Below are positions 23,913 through 34,861 of a DNA stretch of 64,000 bases, piece after piece (the first letter of the stretch is position 1; each line of letters begins with the position of its first letter). A program made the position numbers and the translations under genes. Origin of the DNA: Branchinecta lynchi (taxonomy: Eukaryota; Arthropoda; Branchiopoda; Anostraca; Branchinectidae); the NCBI GenBank assembly GCA_023053575.1, contig JAKZAP010000010.1, positions 11,555,225 through 11,619,224 of the forward strand, read 5' to 3'. The notes under the pieces were generated by a model. The model was not told the DNA's origin, searched no databases, and was given only the letters and a program-made list of their open reading frames with translations.

Positions 23913-24338
23913 TTAGTTGCAAACGATCAAAATAGTTTAACTGAAATGCTGAATCTGAAATCCCGATTGGAAACAATAGTTTCCAATCGTAATTGTACAA
24001 CTGTTTACGATTGTTTTTTTTTCCAAAGGTTGTAAAATACGTGGAAACGCTTGAAGTTGAGAGCTGTCATCCGCATTTTTGCTATTTTCACTTTTATTTG
24101 AAGCGCAAAATATTTCTAAAGCACTTTTTGCAGTCAAAGACCCCTCTATGCTGCTAAAGCGTCATCTGGTGATTTTTTTAGAGTGCTGCCGTTTAATCAA
24201 AAATTTTGAAGAAAAAAAATTTGCCTGTATATAGCACATTGCAAATATATCTACTTGATACCGTTGACTGACCTGTGACATGCTTAGAGTGATTGATAAG
24301 GATAAACTTGACGGGACGATTGACGAATAAGCACAAGC

Positions 24339-26825
24339 TAGTGTTGGCGATATTTGGAATTTTCGATATATCGATATTTTCACTTTCGATATTCGATCGA
24401 TATCGATATTATGGGACCATGTTTCACTGTAGTACACGTCTCGTTTCACCAAAATTTAAGAGCAAAATCCTCACAAAAACGTATATTGCGTCAACTCAAA
24501 TTTCGAACGAGGGGTTGCTCTCTCTCCGCCACCGGTGTGCACCTCGGCACGGCACCATACCGCCGTCCACGGACAAATTTTCTGCAGATTACTGTTCGCC
24601 ATATGGCGCCCAATAACGAAGGTACTGGAACGAAAGAATTATCGAAAACATGCTGCCGAAGAAGAAGCAGAACTAGGTTTGAGGACGATGCTGTTGACTA
24701 AATGCGCCAAGTAGTCAACCATGTTTCTGTACTGGTGTTGGGCGATATTTGGATTTTTCGATACATCGCTATTTTCATTTTCGATATTCCATAATAAATA
24801 TATATATATTTTCGCTTTCGATATTCAATTCGATATTTTCACTTTCGATAATCGATATATCGATATTGATATTTGCTTACCATGTTTTGTTATAGGATAC
24901 GTCTCGTTTCGCCAAAATCGAAAATTTTCGTTAAATAGCATCTTGGATCATTTCAAACTCCGAATAAATAAGAAATGAATTAGGGAAAACATATTGCTCC
25001 AGTTTCGGATATATAAGTGTAGGTTAGGTTGGATTATTAAAAATAATTACGAATGAACAAATATCGTTTTTGATATTGATATTTACGTTTCTATATCGAT
25101 ATTTGGTCCGATATATCGATCGATCGATTTCCGATATATCGCATCTTGGATCATCTCGAACTCCGGATAAATAAGAAATGAATTACGGAAAACATATTGC
25201 TCCAATTTCGTATATATAAGTGTAGGTTATGTTGGATTATATGCAATATTGAACAAATATCGTTTTCAATATCGATATTTACGTTTCGATATCGATATTT
25301 GGTCCGATATATGGATACATCGTTATCGATATCGAATATCGCCCAACACTAAAGTCAGCTTATATTTTGCTTCTGGTGAAGGTAATTCAGTGGCGACCAA
25401 ACTTTTTTTCGTATGTGTAGGATGTGCTAAGAATGATACTTGGCTGGCATATTTAACTTGGAAAAGTCAGTTTCCCCATCAGACCCTCTGGGAGTGCAAT
25501 AGAGGTATGCTTATTTGAACGTTCGTGCTTCGAACTTTGCCATTTTCATGCACTTGCTGTGGCTAAATATATGTACCAGTTAGCCTAAGTAGCAATTAAG
25601 GATTGAAAAGATTGGTTCATAAATTCTCATTTTATAGAGCGAACCACATTCCTTAAAGTAGCCTACTTATCATAACCACAAAGTACAGAAAATACTTTGG
25701 AGCAAAACATATATTTTCATGATCTCCATGAGCCCATGATCATTTGTGAAACAAGGGTTTTGCTTCAAAACGAATTTCCAGCTCCCTTAAAGGACCCCTC
25801 GCACTATTCACTCTTCAGCTGACAGTATTTTAAAGTATTTGAATACTTTAACTATGCCCTGCTTTCAATAAATAACCAACTGTTTTGGCTGTTTTAAGCC
25901 TTTTCCGAGACCCGTTGACTTGTAGCGAAACAGGGAAACAATTTACATAACCAGTTTTCCTGATGGAAAACACTTCTCGCAGACAACCGTCGCGCAACCG
26001 TCCCGAACCGTCGACAGCGTGATACACATCGAAGGTAGCAAAACAGGGTAAGTGAGAGAATCAGCGAGGTTTTGTTAGAGGGGTTAGAATGTATCGCACG
26101 AAACGTGGGTCTCCGGGTTTAGAAATATATGTAGCGATTACGGAAGTAGGTTGCATTAGTATTATAGGTTGCATTAGTTTGAGCAAAATATACAACTTCG
26201 TGATCCCCATGAGCCCGCATAGTCGCTTTTGCCTGAAGGTTTTTTTTTCAGATGAATTTCTAGCGCCCTTAAAGTGCAAAAATAAAATACTTTTCACCAT
26301 TTCATTCTCTTGATTTCCAAGGGCCTACGATCATTCTTGTTTCAACGGTATGGCTTATAATTAAACACAAGAAATCCAAGGATTTACAAATTCCTAAATT
26401 TCATCCTCTGACCCAGCCTTACAAGTTCCATATGAGCTGCTAGGTCGTGTATTCAACCCAAGCTTATAAACATTGTAGACTTGCTTCATTCTTGGCCAAT
26501 ATCTGATGAAATTTGTTTACATGTACATCAGAAATCATGGTTTATCACAATATTTTAATTAAAAAAAAATCCGCGGCACCGGCTTGGCACCGGCGCGGCA
26601 CCGCGGCACGCGCCACTTGGTGTACATCGTTTTTGGGAGTGAGCAACCCCTCGATTTCGAATAAATAAAAACTGCTCCAGTTGTGGATGTATAAATGTAA
26701 CTTATGTTGGATCGCTTACAATAATTTTAAATGAACAAATATCGTTTTCGATATCGATATTGACGTTTCGATATTCTATATCGATATTAGTCCGATATAT
26801 CGATATCGAATATCGACCAACACTA
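24339..26825. mobile_element. hAT-like element with perfect 8-bp TSD
   Basis: The ends are TAGTGTTGGCGATATT and the complement of TAGTGTTGGTCGATATT. They are flanked by GCACAAGC on both sides (24331-24338 and 26826-26833), which restores an intact B sequence when one copy is removed. Terminal TAGTG.. plus an 8-bp TSD is the hAT signature. The outer 220 bp on each side are inverted copies rich in CGATATCGATAT and meet an AGCAACCCCTCG block. Inside are a second, nested pair of ends (about 24733 and 25351) and fragments of B tail (25650-25800, 26200-26440). No transposase reading frame is visible, so it is non-autonomous and composite. Confidence 0.82.
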
Positions 26826-27335
26826 GCACAAGCCTAAATACAGAAGTGAGGGAGCTGGGTCGGATTCAAACTCTATGGGAGGAGTTAGGGGGGGGGGCGG
26901 AGATCGCGAGTTAGGGAACTTCCAGGAGTGCTAGGACGATGAAACTTGGCAGGCATGACAGGTTATTGTCAGGGACCCGACCAAACTAACTGGAAATATT
27001 CATTTCCCCTATCCGACCACCTTGGGGGGAGTGGAGGGAATCGGGAATCTTGATGTAAGTGTAAGTGTAACTTTGGAACGGGTGATCGGATCTTAATGAA
27101 ACTTTACATTTGAAAAAACCTCATACCTCGGTTGTCCTATTTCAAGTCCTGACCGGATACGATGAATATGGGGGGGGGGGGCTGAAATCTTGTGACACGG
27201 TTGGTGACAGTTGGAGGGGGCCCGGAATTCGGGTGATCGTGAGTTAAGGTACTTCCAGATGTGCTAGGACCATGAAACCTGGCTTGACCTGTAATCAGGT
27301 TTGTTTCCTTCCCCGAAGTTTGCCCAGAACATTGA

Positions 27336-27379
27336 CAGCCTGACGAGGACCCTTGCCAAGAAGGGCCGAAATATCGCTG
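27336..27379 (+). ncRNA. Hammerhead ribozyme-like motif, intact core
   Basis: The sequence can be drawn as a minimal type I hammerhead. Stem I strand CAGC (27336-27339), conserved CTGACGA (27340-27346), stem II GG-a-CCCTT / AAGGGCC closing a six-base loop (27347-27367, one bulged A), conserved GAAA (27368-27371), then TATC with cleavage expected after C27375, and the stem I partner GCTG (27376-27379). Helix III is only the A-U pair next to the cleavage site, like the minimal motifs described in Penelope-like elements and retrozymes. Other copies here have GAGC/GCTC as stem I, so CAGC/GCTG is a compensatory change. No flanking ORF. Confidence 0.6.
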
Positions 27380-28147
27380 ATGAAGAATCGTAGCTGACAT
27401 ATATCCGTTGTAAACATTGTTTGAAGAATGTTGGACCCCCCCACCCCCTCAACTGCTTCTCTTACAAGTTCTGTCATTTACCGTGCAGGGGAGAACTGTA
27501 ACTATTGTGACACGCTTAGAGTGGAGTGATTGGGATGGAACTTGGTTGGAAGAATGTGCCCTAGATACATCAGTGATAGAACTGGAACGGGTTCGGGCAT
27601 TGTGGTGGGGAGTCCGGAATTCCAGTGATCACTAATTAAGGTACCCAGATGTGCTAGGACGATGAAACTTGGCTTGGGTACTAGAGACTTGACAAGATTG
27701 GCTTAGAAATTGTCACTTTCCAGGTACGACTATCCCTTAAACTACTAATCCTAACCGCAAAGTACAAAAAATTATCTTAAGAAAAATCTACATTTTCGCG
27801 GTCCCCATGAGCCCGTGCTCATTTTTGCCTCAAGGGTTTGCTTACCAATAAATTCCTTTATGTACAAACAGTACTTTTAAGTAAAATATACATTTCCATG
27901 CTCCCGATGAGCTGATCATAGTTTTGCTTCGATTGTTTTAGTTACAGATGAATTTCCAACGTCCTGAAAGTGCGCATCATTACAGCCAATTGCATTACCA
28001 AACAACACATTCTCCTTGATTCCAAAGGACCCATGATCATTCTTATCTCAAGGGTTTTGCTTACAAATTATCACAACAAACCAGGAATTCCTACTTTCCT
28101 CATCTGACCTAGCCTTGCCAGTGCCAAATGAGCTTCCAGCTCTTGTT

Positions 28148-28757
28148 CACGTACTATTGTTATTAGGTTGTCTTCCCGTCTTGTCGTAACCGTCTTGCCC
28201 TTCAAGTGAGCTCCTTCTTTCCCTAGTTGACTCTCGCATGAATGTTTCACAAGAATATGGCCCTGCCCTAGTTTTGTGAAATGGTTTCAGTTCGGGCAGT
28301 CATACACAATCCTGAATTTTGGGTACATTTCCGTGTCCATGAATTTCATCGCATGCCGAAAAGATGCTTCCGTTGTCAATCACTGGACCATGTTGTTGAT
28401 AGATGTCCACAGATACCGCTAAATGGGCTAGATCCTTTGGGTGTCACGTATATTCAAGAGACTTGCCTTGTAGCCTACCCCCAAAATGTACCAATTGGGA
28501 TGGGGACCATGTGCCATTCAGTCTTCGGTGCCAGAACATCAAAAGCGCATTGAAAATAGCGGTGCGATGACTTAGATTTCAGAAGTGCTCCGGTGTGTGT
28601 CTTGGAACATAATGGGACGAAAGATAAGGACCTTGGACTGGATCGATTACTCTCAGAAACTGATGTGCTGTTCCTTCAAGAGCATCTTCTTTCCACTGCC
28701 AGCTCCGACAGTCTGCACCGTTCTGTCGATCACTATATATTTGTGCAACCAGCTAGA
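28148..28757 (+). mobile_element. LINE fragment: ORF1 zinc knuckle and EN start
   Basis: Frame 28281-28553 contains a CCHC knuckle, CFRCQSLDHVVDRC (C-x2-C-x4-H-x4-C, 28365-28406), typical of non-LTR ORF1 and gag proteins. After it, LRCVSWNI.G (from 28588) and, one frame over, LDRLLSETDVLFLQEHLL match the beginning of an AP-type endonuclease domain as in CR1/L2/Jockey-like ORF2. At least one frameshift separates the two halves. The reading stops abruptly at 28757, where a family A repeat begins. The piece is clearly dead. Confidence 0.75.
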
Positions 28758-29912
28758 ACAAGACCAAAGGTTTCGATGGGATCCCAAAAATTCAATATTT
28801 GATCCAGACAATTGGGTCTTGTCTTCACCAGATCCAGTCTCGCCAGACTCTTTGAACATTTTTACCATTAAAATTCAGATTCAGAATCAGATTAAGGCCA
28901 AAAAGCTAATCATCTGAGAAAACCAAGTTCAGGTATGGATTCAGCATGTTTGTGTTTACCCCTGTAAGTCATATCTGTTTTGACAAAAACTTCCTGCCTT
29001 ACTTCTGCCAATTTCCCGGTTTCGGCCGAATTCCGGAACCACCTGTCCGGCAAAAAAAATGAAAGCTAAAAAACGAACTCAGCGTATCTTCTATCCCCTA
29101 TATCGAACATCTAATGAACTTCAAATTAAAATTCATACACGGATTCAGCATCTATTCTTACCCCTAAATAAAAAGTATTAGAGTCTAATCAACTACAAAG
29201 ACTTTTAACAATTTTCCGGTCTGGGCCGGATTCCGGGCGAACTACTTGCCCGGCGAGAAAATGGTTTTCACCATCGTGTTGAGCATGCCTTCCTACCCCT
29301 AAACAGAACATCTAATCGACTTCAAATAAAAATATAACTTACAACAAATTTTTCGGTTCCAGCCAGATTCCGGGCGAACTGCATATCCGGGTAAAAAATG
29401 ATCGTCATATATGGATTCAGCATCTCTTCTTACTCATAAATCTGATATCTAATCAACTACAAATACATTTAACAATTTTCCAGTTTTGGCCGGATTCCAT
29501 GTTCTGCATGTCTTCCTACCCCTAAACCGAACATCCAATCAACTTCAAATAAACTTTTACTTTTAACAAACTTTCCGGTTTGGGCCAGATTCCAGGTGAA
29601 CTACTCGTCCAGCGAGAAAATGGTTTTCACCATCGTGTCAGCATGTCTTCTTGCCCTATAATCGACTGTCTTGTTAGCTGTTTACAAATATTTTGCTTGC
29701 CCCTTAATTTATACCCCCTCCCCCACCCCTAAATATAGGGCTACAAAGTCCGTCTACGAACTCTACCTTACTCTTGACCCAGCAAATCCCCACACCAAGT
29801 TTCATCAAAATATCTCATTCCCTTCGAGAGTTATCGTGCTTACAGACGGACGGACGGACAACTTTTGCGGTATCATAAGTATCCCTCCACTTACGTTTTG
29901 GGATCCCAAAAA
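28758..29912 (+). repeat. Family A copy A4 inserted in a LINE endonuclease
   Basis: It starts ACAAGACCAAAGG and ends at the intact TTTTGGGATCCCAAAA palindrome. LINE endonuclease sequence lies on both sides, so both ends of A are set by the insertion. The core has about six tandem units; the GACGGACGGACGG microsatellite is at 29846-29858. I see no obvious TSD. Confidence 0.8.
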
Positions 29913-29986
29913 CGAGAGGGCGTCCTTCCGGCAAACTAGCAACTTTTATCTGTTCTTCCTGTTGCCTCAGACCTCCAACTGTTTGA
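29913..29986 (+). mobile_element. LINE endonuclease continuation
   Basis: From 29915 the frame reads RGRPSGKLATF, the well-known GRPSGG-type motif that follows the first catalytic block in LINE AP-endonucleases, and ends at TGA (29984-29986). It continues the protein interrupted at 28757. The remaining endonuclease and the first half of the reverse transcriptase are missing or unrecognisable. Confidence 0.65.
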
Positions 29987-29989
29987 CAG

Positions 29990-30970
29990 ACCTCTACTAC
30001 AGGAACCTTAGCCTATGGAAGTTCGGTTCCATGAGTTAAAAATATTCATTCCAAGACTCCTAGTTTGCATTAAAATGGGTCCGTGACTTCAAAAGTATTA
30101 ATTTGTTGGCACTACCGAAACCCTAGTCCATCGGAGATGGGTTCTGTGAGTAAATAATATTTGCTACCCGAATCCAATAAGTTCACACTGACAAGTGCCT
30201 GTGAGTTCGTAACTTTCAGTTTTGGCACTACCGGAACCCTAGCTGATAGTCATCTGTGCCCGTGAGTTGGTCATTTTCAACCAAATAGTTGTTGCTACCG
30301 GTACCTTAGCTCTCAATATATGGGTTCCGGTAGTGGATTTTTGTTCCATGTTATTTTCTCTAAGTCAGTGAAAATTCTGACATCCTAGTTCTCATCCAAA
30401 CTGTTCGGTGAGTCCTATATTCCACGTAGACACTACCGGAACACAAGTTCCAATTATACCAGTTTCCGGTATCAACCACCGGCTCCCTAGCTTTGAGTAC
30501 ACAACTCCCTGAGACTACCGGACGAGAAGCTCGTGCCATGAAGTTTCCGTGAGCTGTTCCCACTTACTATCTGAACGGGAGCCAGCACATACAAGTATCC
30601 GTTAATAAGTGACGTCAGATCCCGGTGTGGCTGCTAGTTTGGTTTGTTTTCCGTGAGAACTACCGGTTCCGTAGCCCGTAGGACATAGAGTACGGCTCCC
30701 GGTTCCGTAGACAGAGCCGGTAGTTGATACCGGAAACTGGTATAATTGGAACTTGTGTTCCGGTAGTGTTTACGTGGAATATAGAACTCGCCGAATAGTT
30801 TGGATGAGAGCTAGGATGTCGGGATTTTCTCTGACTTCGAAAAAATAACACGGAAAAAATCCACAACCGAAACCCATATATTGAGAGCTAAGGTACCGGT
30901 AGCAACAACTATTTGGTTGAAAATGACCAACTCACGGACACAGATGACTATTGGCTAGGGTTCCGGTAGT
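29990..30970. repeat. Foldback array with ACTACCGGAACCCTAGC ends
   Basis: 30227 starts ACTACCGGAACCCTAGC, and 30970 ends its exact reverse complement. The arms (about 30227-30560 and 30655-30970) are inverted copies with shared blocks such as CCAACTCACGG/CCGTGAGTTGG and ATATATGGGTTYCGG. To the left, diverged direct repeats of the same end (about 29995 and 30106) precede the element, so the terminal repeat has been duplicated in tandem. No TSD could be read. Non-coding. Confidence 0.65.
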
Positions 30971-31229
30971 CTGTCTAGGGAGATACCATGGTATCTGTTA
31001 ACACGGCCTAAAGTCGTTTTTGCAGTTATCGTGGTATCTGATACCACGGTCAAAAGGCGTTTTTGCAGCTATCGTGGTATCTCGGCAGTTATCGTGGTAT
31101 CAGATATTCAGATACTACGGTCCGACCGTGGTAACTGTCGTGGTATCTGAAAAGTCATCTCACTTTCATTAAATTTCGTCAAATTGGTGAGAAAGAAGTT
31201 TAGTACTTAGTGGTGTAACTGGCTATCTG

Positions 31230-33490
31230 TTTTTGGGATCCCAAAACGTAAGTGGAGGGATACCTATGACATCGCAAAAGTTGTCCGTCTGTCCGTCCGT
31301 CCGTCTGTAAGCACGATAACTGTCGAAGGGAATGAGATATTTTGATGAAACTTGGTGTGAGGATTCGTTGGGTCATCGGACCAGCCAAGTTCGTAGTTGG
31401 GATTTGTAGCCCTACATTTAGGGGTGGGGGAGGGGGTTCAGATTAAGGGGCAAACAAAATATTTTGAAACAGCTAATGTGAGAGTCGATTATGGGGTAAG
31501 AAGGCATGGTGTACACGATGATGAAAACCATTTTCTCGCCGGACAAATAATTCGTCCGGAATCCAGCAAAACCGGAAAGTTTGTTAAAAATAAAATTTGT
31601 ATTTGATGTTGATTAGATGTTTGATTTAGGGGTAAGAAGACTTGCTGAAAACTTGTTTGAAAATCATTTTCTACCCGGATTATTAGTTTGTCCGGAATCC
31701 GGCCAAAACCGGAAAATTTGTCAAAAGTAAAAGTTGTATTTGTAGTTGATTAGATTTCTGATTTAAGGACAAGAAACAGATGCTGAATTCGTATATGACA
31801 ATCGTTTCTTAGCCGGACCTATAGTTCGTCCGGAATCCGACTGAAACCAGAAAATTTGTTGTAAGTTAAATTTTTGTTTAAAGTTGATTAGATGTTGGAT
31901 ATAGGGGTAAGGAGATACGATAAATTCATTTTTGAGCTTTATTTTGTTCTCAGACAATTAGCTTGCCCGGAATCCGGCTCAAACTGGAAAGTTTGTTAAA
32001 AGTAAAAGTTTTATTTGAGGTTGATTAGATGTTCAATTTAGGGGTAAGAAGACTTGCTGAAAACTTGTGTGAAAATTATTTTCTACCCGGACAAGTAGTT
32101 CGTCCGGAATCCGGCCAAAACCGGAAAATTTGTTGAAAGTAAAAGTTGTATTTGTAGTTGATTAGATATCCTATATAGGGGCAAGAATAGATGCTGAATT
32201 CGTATAGAATAGTGTTTATTTAGAATAGAATAGTGTTTATTTAGCCTCAATGGGTCATACACAGATTTTTTATACACACGGCATACAAATATATTAATAC
32301 ACTGAAAACATAATGATCCTAGGATACATACATAAACTACCTTCTATTTAAATTTCCACTCACATAATCTACCACCGTTTTAATAACGTTGTCTTTAGTC
32401 AATGTCAATATACCAGGGAAGAGCAACCCTCCCTCAGTCCTGGCACTGCCCTAGGAGGTGGGCAACAGTGTCCTCTCCAACAAGACAAATCGGACACCTT
32501 TAATTATCAATTATTAACCCATCCCTATTTTTCCTTCTCTCAAACACCTTTTTTCTAAAACCGAGTGGTAATGAGTTTGTTCGGAGCTGGAACCAAAGTT
32601 TCAGAGTCTGTCCTGGTAGACCTAACTTAAAATAAAGTTCCATATGAAAAGTTTGCTTCAATAACTTGTAGTAATTTAGAGTCTCAGACGTTTGAATTGT
32701 CCCATGCCAACTTTGTATCTCCCGGTCGCTTATAGCAAGTTCGAACTGGTCCATTAAGTGGGAGTGGTCCTCTGGGCCTGATCCCCCGTTCCAAGCAAAT
32801 GACAATCCAGCACGATCTAGCATGGCTTTAACCTGGAACGGCCAGGATTTTGGTCCTCCTATCTCTAACAATTCTTTATATTGAGCAGCCTATCCTCTGA
32901 TAGTCTAATAATTTTGAACCAAAACCGTAGTATCTGCAACAGCCTAGATTTGTTCATTCTGAATAGGCCAAGCTCTGCTCTCACTGCCTGGGTATGAGTC
33001 GTTGGATGAAGTCCTGCCAATCTCTTGAAGTGGAGCAGTGAATCGACTCAAGCTGTGTGGCAGCGTCAAACCCCCAAAGTTCCGCACCGTAATGTACTGT
33101 TGGAAGGATTTTAGTTTAAAAATATTCATGTGAATTTTCATATCTTTGAGACCTCTTAGAACCGAATTCCTTAGTATCGCTGCGGATACCATCCTCCCTC
33201 TTTTTCTCATTTCAAGTATAGCCTATGCTCTTTCCAGCTACCCTTTTCAGAAAAAATCACTCCGAGATGCAAATCTTTTTTTAGCCGGGCATATAGTTCG
33301 GCCGGAAAATTTGTTCTAAGTTAAATTTTTGTTTAAAGTTTATTAGATGTTGGATATAGGGGTAAGGAGATACGGTGAATTCATTTTGAGCTTTATTTTG
33401 TTGCCGGACAATTAGTTCGCCCGGAATCCGGCCCAAACTGGAAAGTTTGTTAAAAGTAAAAGTTTTATTTGAGGATGATTTATGGGTAAG
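31230..33490 (-). repeat. Family A copy A5 with LINE insertion
   Basis: Read in reverse it shows the terminal palindrome, the microsatellite (31281-31307), CCCCTAAATGTAGGG and then tandem units at about 135-bp spacing. It is interrupted by LINE sequence at about 32205-33285 and continues to 33490. The missing A left end appears at 34254-34287 beyond 760 bp of other DNA. Confidence 0.65.
32205..33285 (-). mobile_element. 5'-truncated LINE 3' end
   Basis: Reverse-strand frames encode the C-terminal part of a LINE ORF2. LPTVHYGAELWGF (about 33068-33107) is a typical post-RT segment. Further on are WPFQVKAMLDRAGL and, after one in-frame stop, the knuckle CPICLVGEDTVAHLLGQC (C-x2-C-x8-H-x4-C). 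The 3' end carries AATAAA-like sequence and ends in ATTCT repeats at 32205-32235. It sits inside a tandem A unit. Frameshifts and stops show it is dead. The knuckle spacing equals that of the LINE at 48896, and both have ATTCT tails, so they belong to related families (CR1/L2/Jockey-like). Confidence 0.75.
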
Positions 33491-34253
33491 AAGGTAAGCT
33501 AAATAATTATGTAAAAATCGGATTCATCGACAAGACAATGGTACAGCCAACCCAAGATGAACAACTTGGCCATGCTAGTCAGATTTTTTTAAGGACAAAG
33601 TTTTCATATTTAATCACTGTTTAATCATTTATTCTACCTAGTCGAGGAGTTTGAACGGCCGATCTCCAAGCTGTCTGTCAACTCAGTTTTGGTGCCCTTA
33701 AGTAGCCTTACTGACTTTATTGGACGCACTACGGTTTGTTGGGTCTCCCCCCCCCTCGTCACACTCCTTCATTCCGACGCCACTGCTCCGTTCACTCTAA
33801 TCATGAAGCCCCCAACCATTATTAACAACAATCATGGGCCCTTGCTAATAGTTCTATAGGCGTAATCTCGCCGTTCCCTGAGGACTCCACTTGAGGAGTC
33901 CCCGCGTTTTTGTTTGTCCCGGGGATTCACTTCCCGTATTTAGCGAGTCCCCAGGGACGGGGATTGCTTCGATTATCAACTACGGTCACTAGAGTAGTAA
34001 TTGAGCATGTTACCGTACTTGTAACAATAGTAACTATTAGTTGTAACAATAGTAACTATTAGTTACTATCAACAACTTATCCAGTGATGCCTCAAATTAA
34101 CAGAATGTCAAACTTCTCATCTGATAAGCACACCAATCTGTAAAAGACAATTAGTTTTTAAGTATCCAACCTCTTTCATCCCCCACTATCAACTTTAATC
34201 TGTTCCTAAATATTACAATTAAATTATTTATTTGTCTACATTATATATTAGAT
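33490..34253. other. Mixed DNA inside F2, with L and E scraps
   Basis: 33862-33970 matches family L (GCCGTTCCCTGAGGACTCC ... GAGTCCCC). 34008-34075 holds a tandem ACAATAGTAACTATTAGTT word found in MITE E. The rest is unassigned. No gene is seen. Confidence 0.45.
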
Positions 34254-34449
34254 TTTTGGGATCCCATCGACACCTTTGGTCATGTTCTTTTGCGATGACT
34301 TCGAAAAGTGCAATTTCGGCAATAGTCGTTTTTGCAGAGCACCGTATATCACATACCACGAAACTGCAAAAACGACTAATTGCAGATCCAGTTACCGTGG
34401 TAACAGATACCATGGTATAAGCAAAAACACAACTATTGATACGCTAATT

Positions 34450-34861
34450 CTACCGTTCGGTTAAAATGGCCGGGCCAACTATCGGAAAATATTCCAGTGA
34501 ACCATGGAGTTTGCCAGTGTTTAGTTTTGTCACCATATATATTCAAGTATGCGATTTCTGATTGCTTGGATTCTCTTCTTCCTGCTTTTCTCACGTATGC
34601 TGATGATATCCTCCTAATCAGTAGTACTAAATCTACTCTTCCTAAAAACATGAACATATTAGCAAATAAACTTTCGGGCATCGGACATCGGACATTTTTA
34701 CTATCTGTCAAAATGTGAAAATCTTTGTATCGGTCGCACAACAACCTCAGAGCACTCTTATGTTGCAATTGGTTCTTTTTATATTTTCTCGTCCGAGTCG
34801 CTGAAATAGCTCTGACTTGCCTTCAAATCCACATTATCTTTAACTTGTTCCTCCATCGTAA
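34450..34861 (+). mobile_element. LINE reverse transcriptase fragment (YADD)
   Basis: Frame 34497-34718 reads GVCQCLVLSPYIF followed by YADDILLIS (34596-34622), the RT motif B-C region with the catalytic aspartates. One frame over, SVKCENLCIGR.T and SSESLK correspond to the next conserved blocks (K-x-E and the following strand), so a single frameshift follows. The glycine of the usual GVRQG is replaced by cysteine. The reading ends where family A begins (34862). It is decayed. Confidence 0.78.

Larger units (their letters stand above)
19526..24050 (+). repeat. Family C tandem array interrupted by two B copies
   Basis: Units of about 200-245 bp repeat head to tail. The marker CTGAAACGGYGAATCTGAAA recurs near 19621, 19865, 20103, 21528, 21735, 21938, 22139 and 23941. 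Each unit holds complementary words (CAACTGTTTACGATCG and CGATYGGAAACAGTTG) that would fold, then AAGTCCTGAAACAAGACCTG, then AGTAGGGAAGTTGA. B elements lie inside at 20192-21369 and 22458-23912, with C resuming in register on the far side. A related inverted piece lies at 44880-45110. Non-coding; it behaves as a satellite-like tandem repeat. Confidence 0.75.
24262..28147 (+). repeat. Family B copy split by a hAT-like insertion
   Basis: A B copy (CTGTGACATGCTTAGAGTG... AGCACAAGC) is broken at 24338 and resumes at 26826 (GCACAAGCCTAAATAC...), continuing through poly-G, GATGAAACTTGG and the ATGATC-rich tail to the typical 3' end (AATGAGCTTCCAGCTCTTGTT, ending 28147). A further insert with a hammerhead-like motif lies at about 27300-27425. 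The 5' third of B is missing. Confidence 0.7.
30981..34442 (-). mobile_element. Family F element with A cargo, reverse orientation
   Basis: The left arm (30981-31229) opens AGATACCATGGTATCTG and contains repeated TTTTTGCAGYTATCGTGGTATC. The right arm (34288-34442) ends CAGATACCATGGTATAAGC. A reverse A begins at 31230 (TTTTTGGGATCCC) and its other terminus is at 34254-34287, so the layout matches F1 at 2631 in reverse. Inside A lie a LINE fragment (32205-33285) and unrelated DNA (33490-34253) including L and E scraps. Confidence 0.65.

Noticed and set aside
24740..25345. ORFs rich in Y, R, F and D (85-115 codons) in the CGATATCGATAT region
   Set aside because: The amino-acid bias simply reflects the palindromic AT-rich repeat of the hAT-like element, and every frame shows the same.
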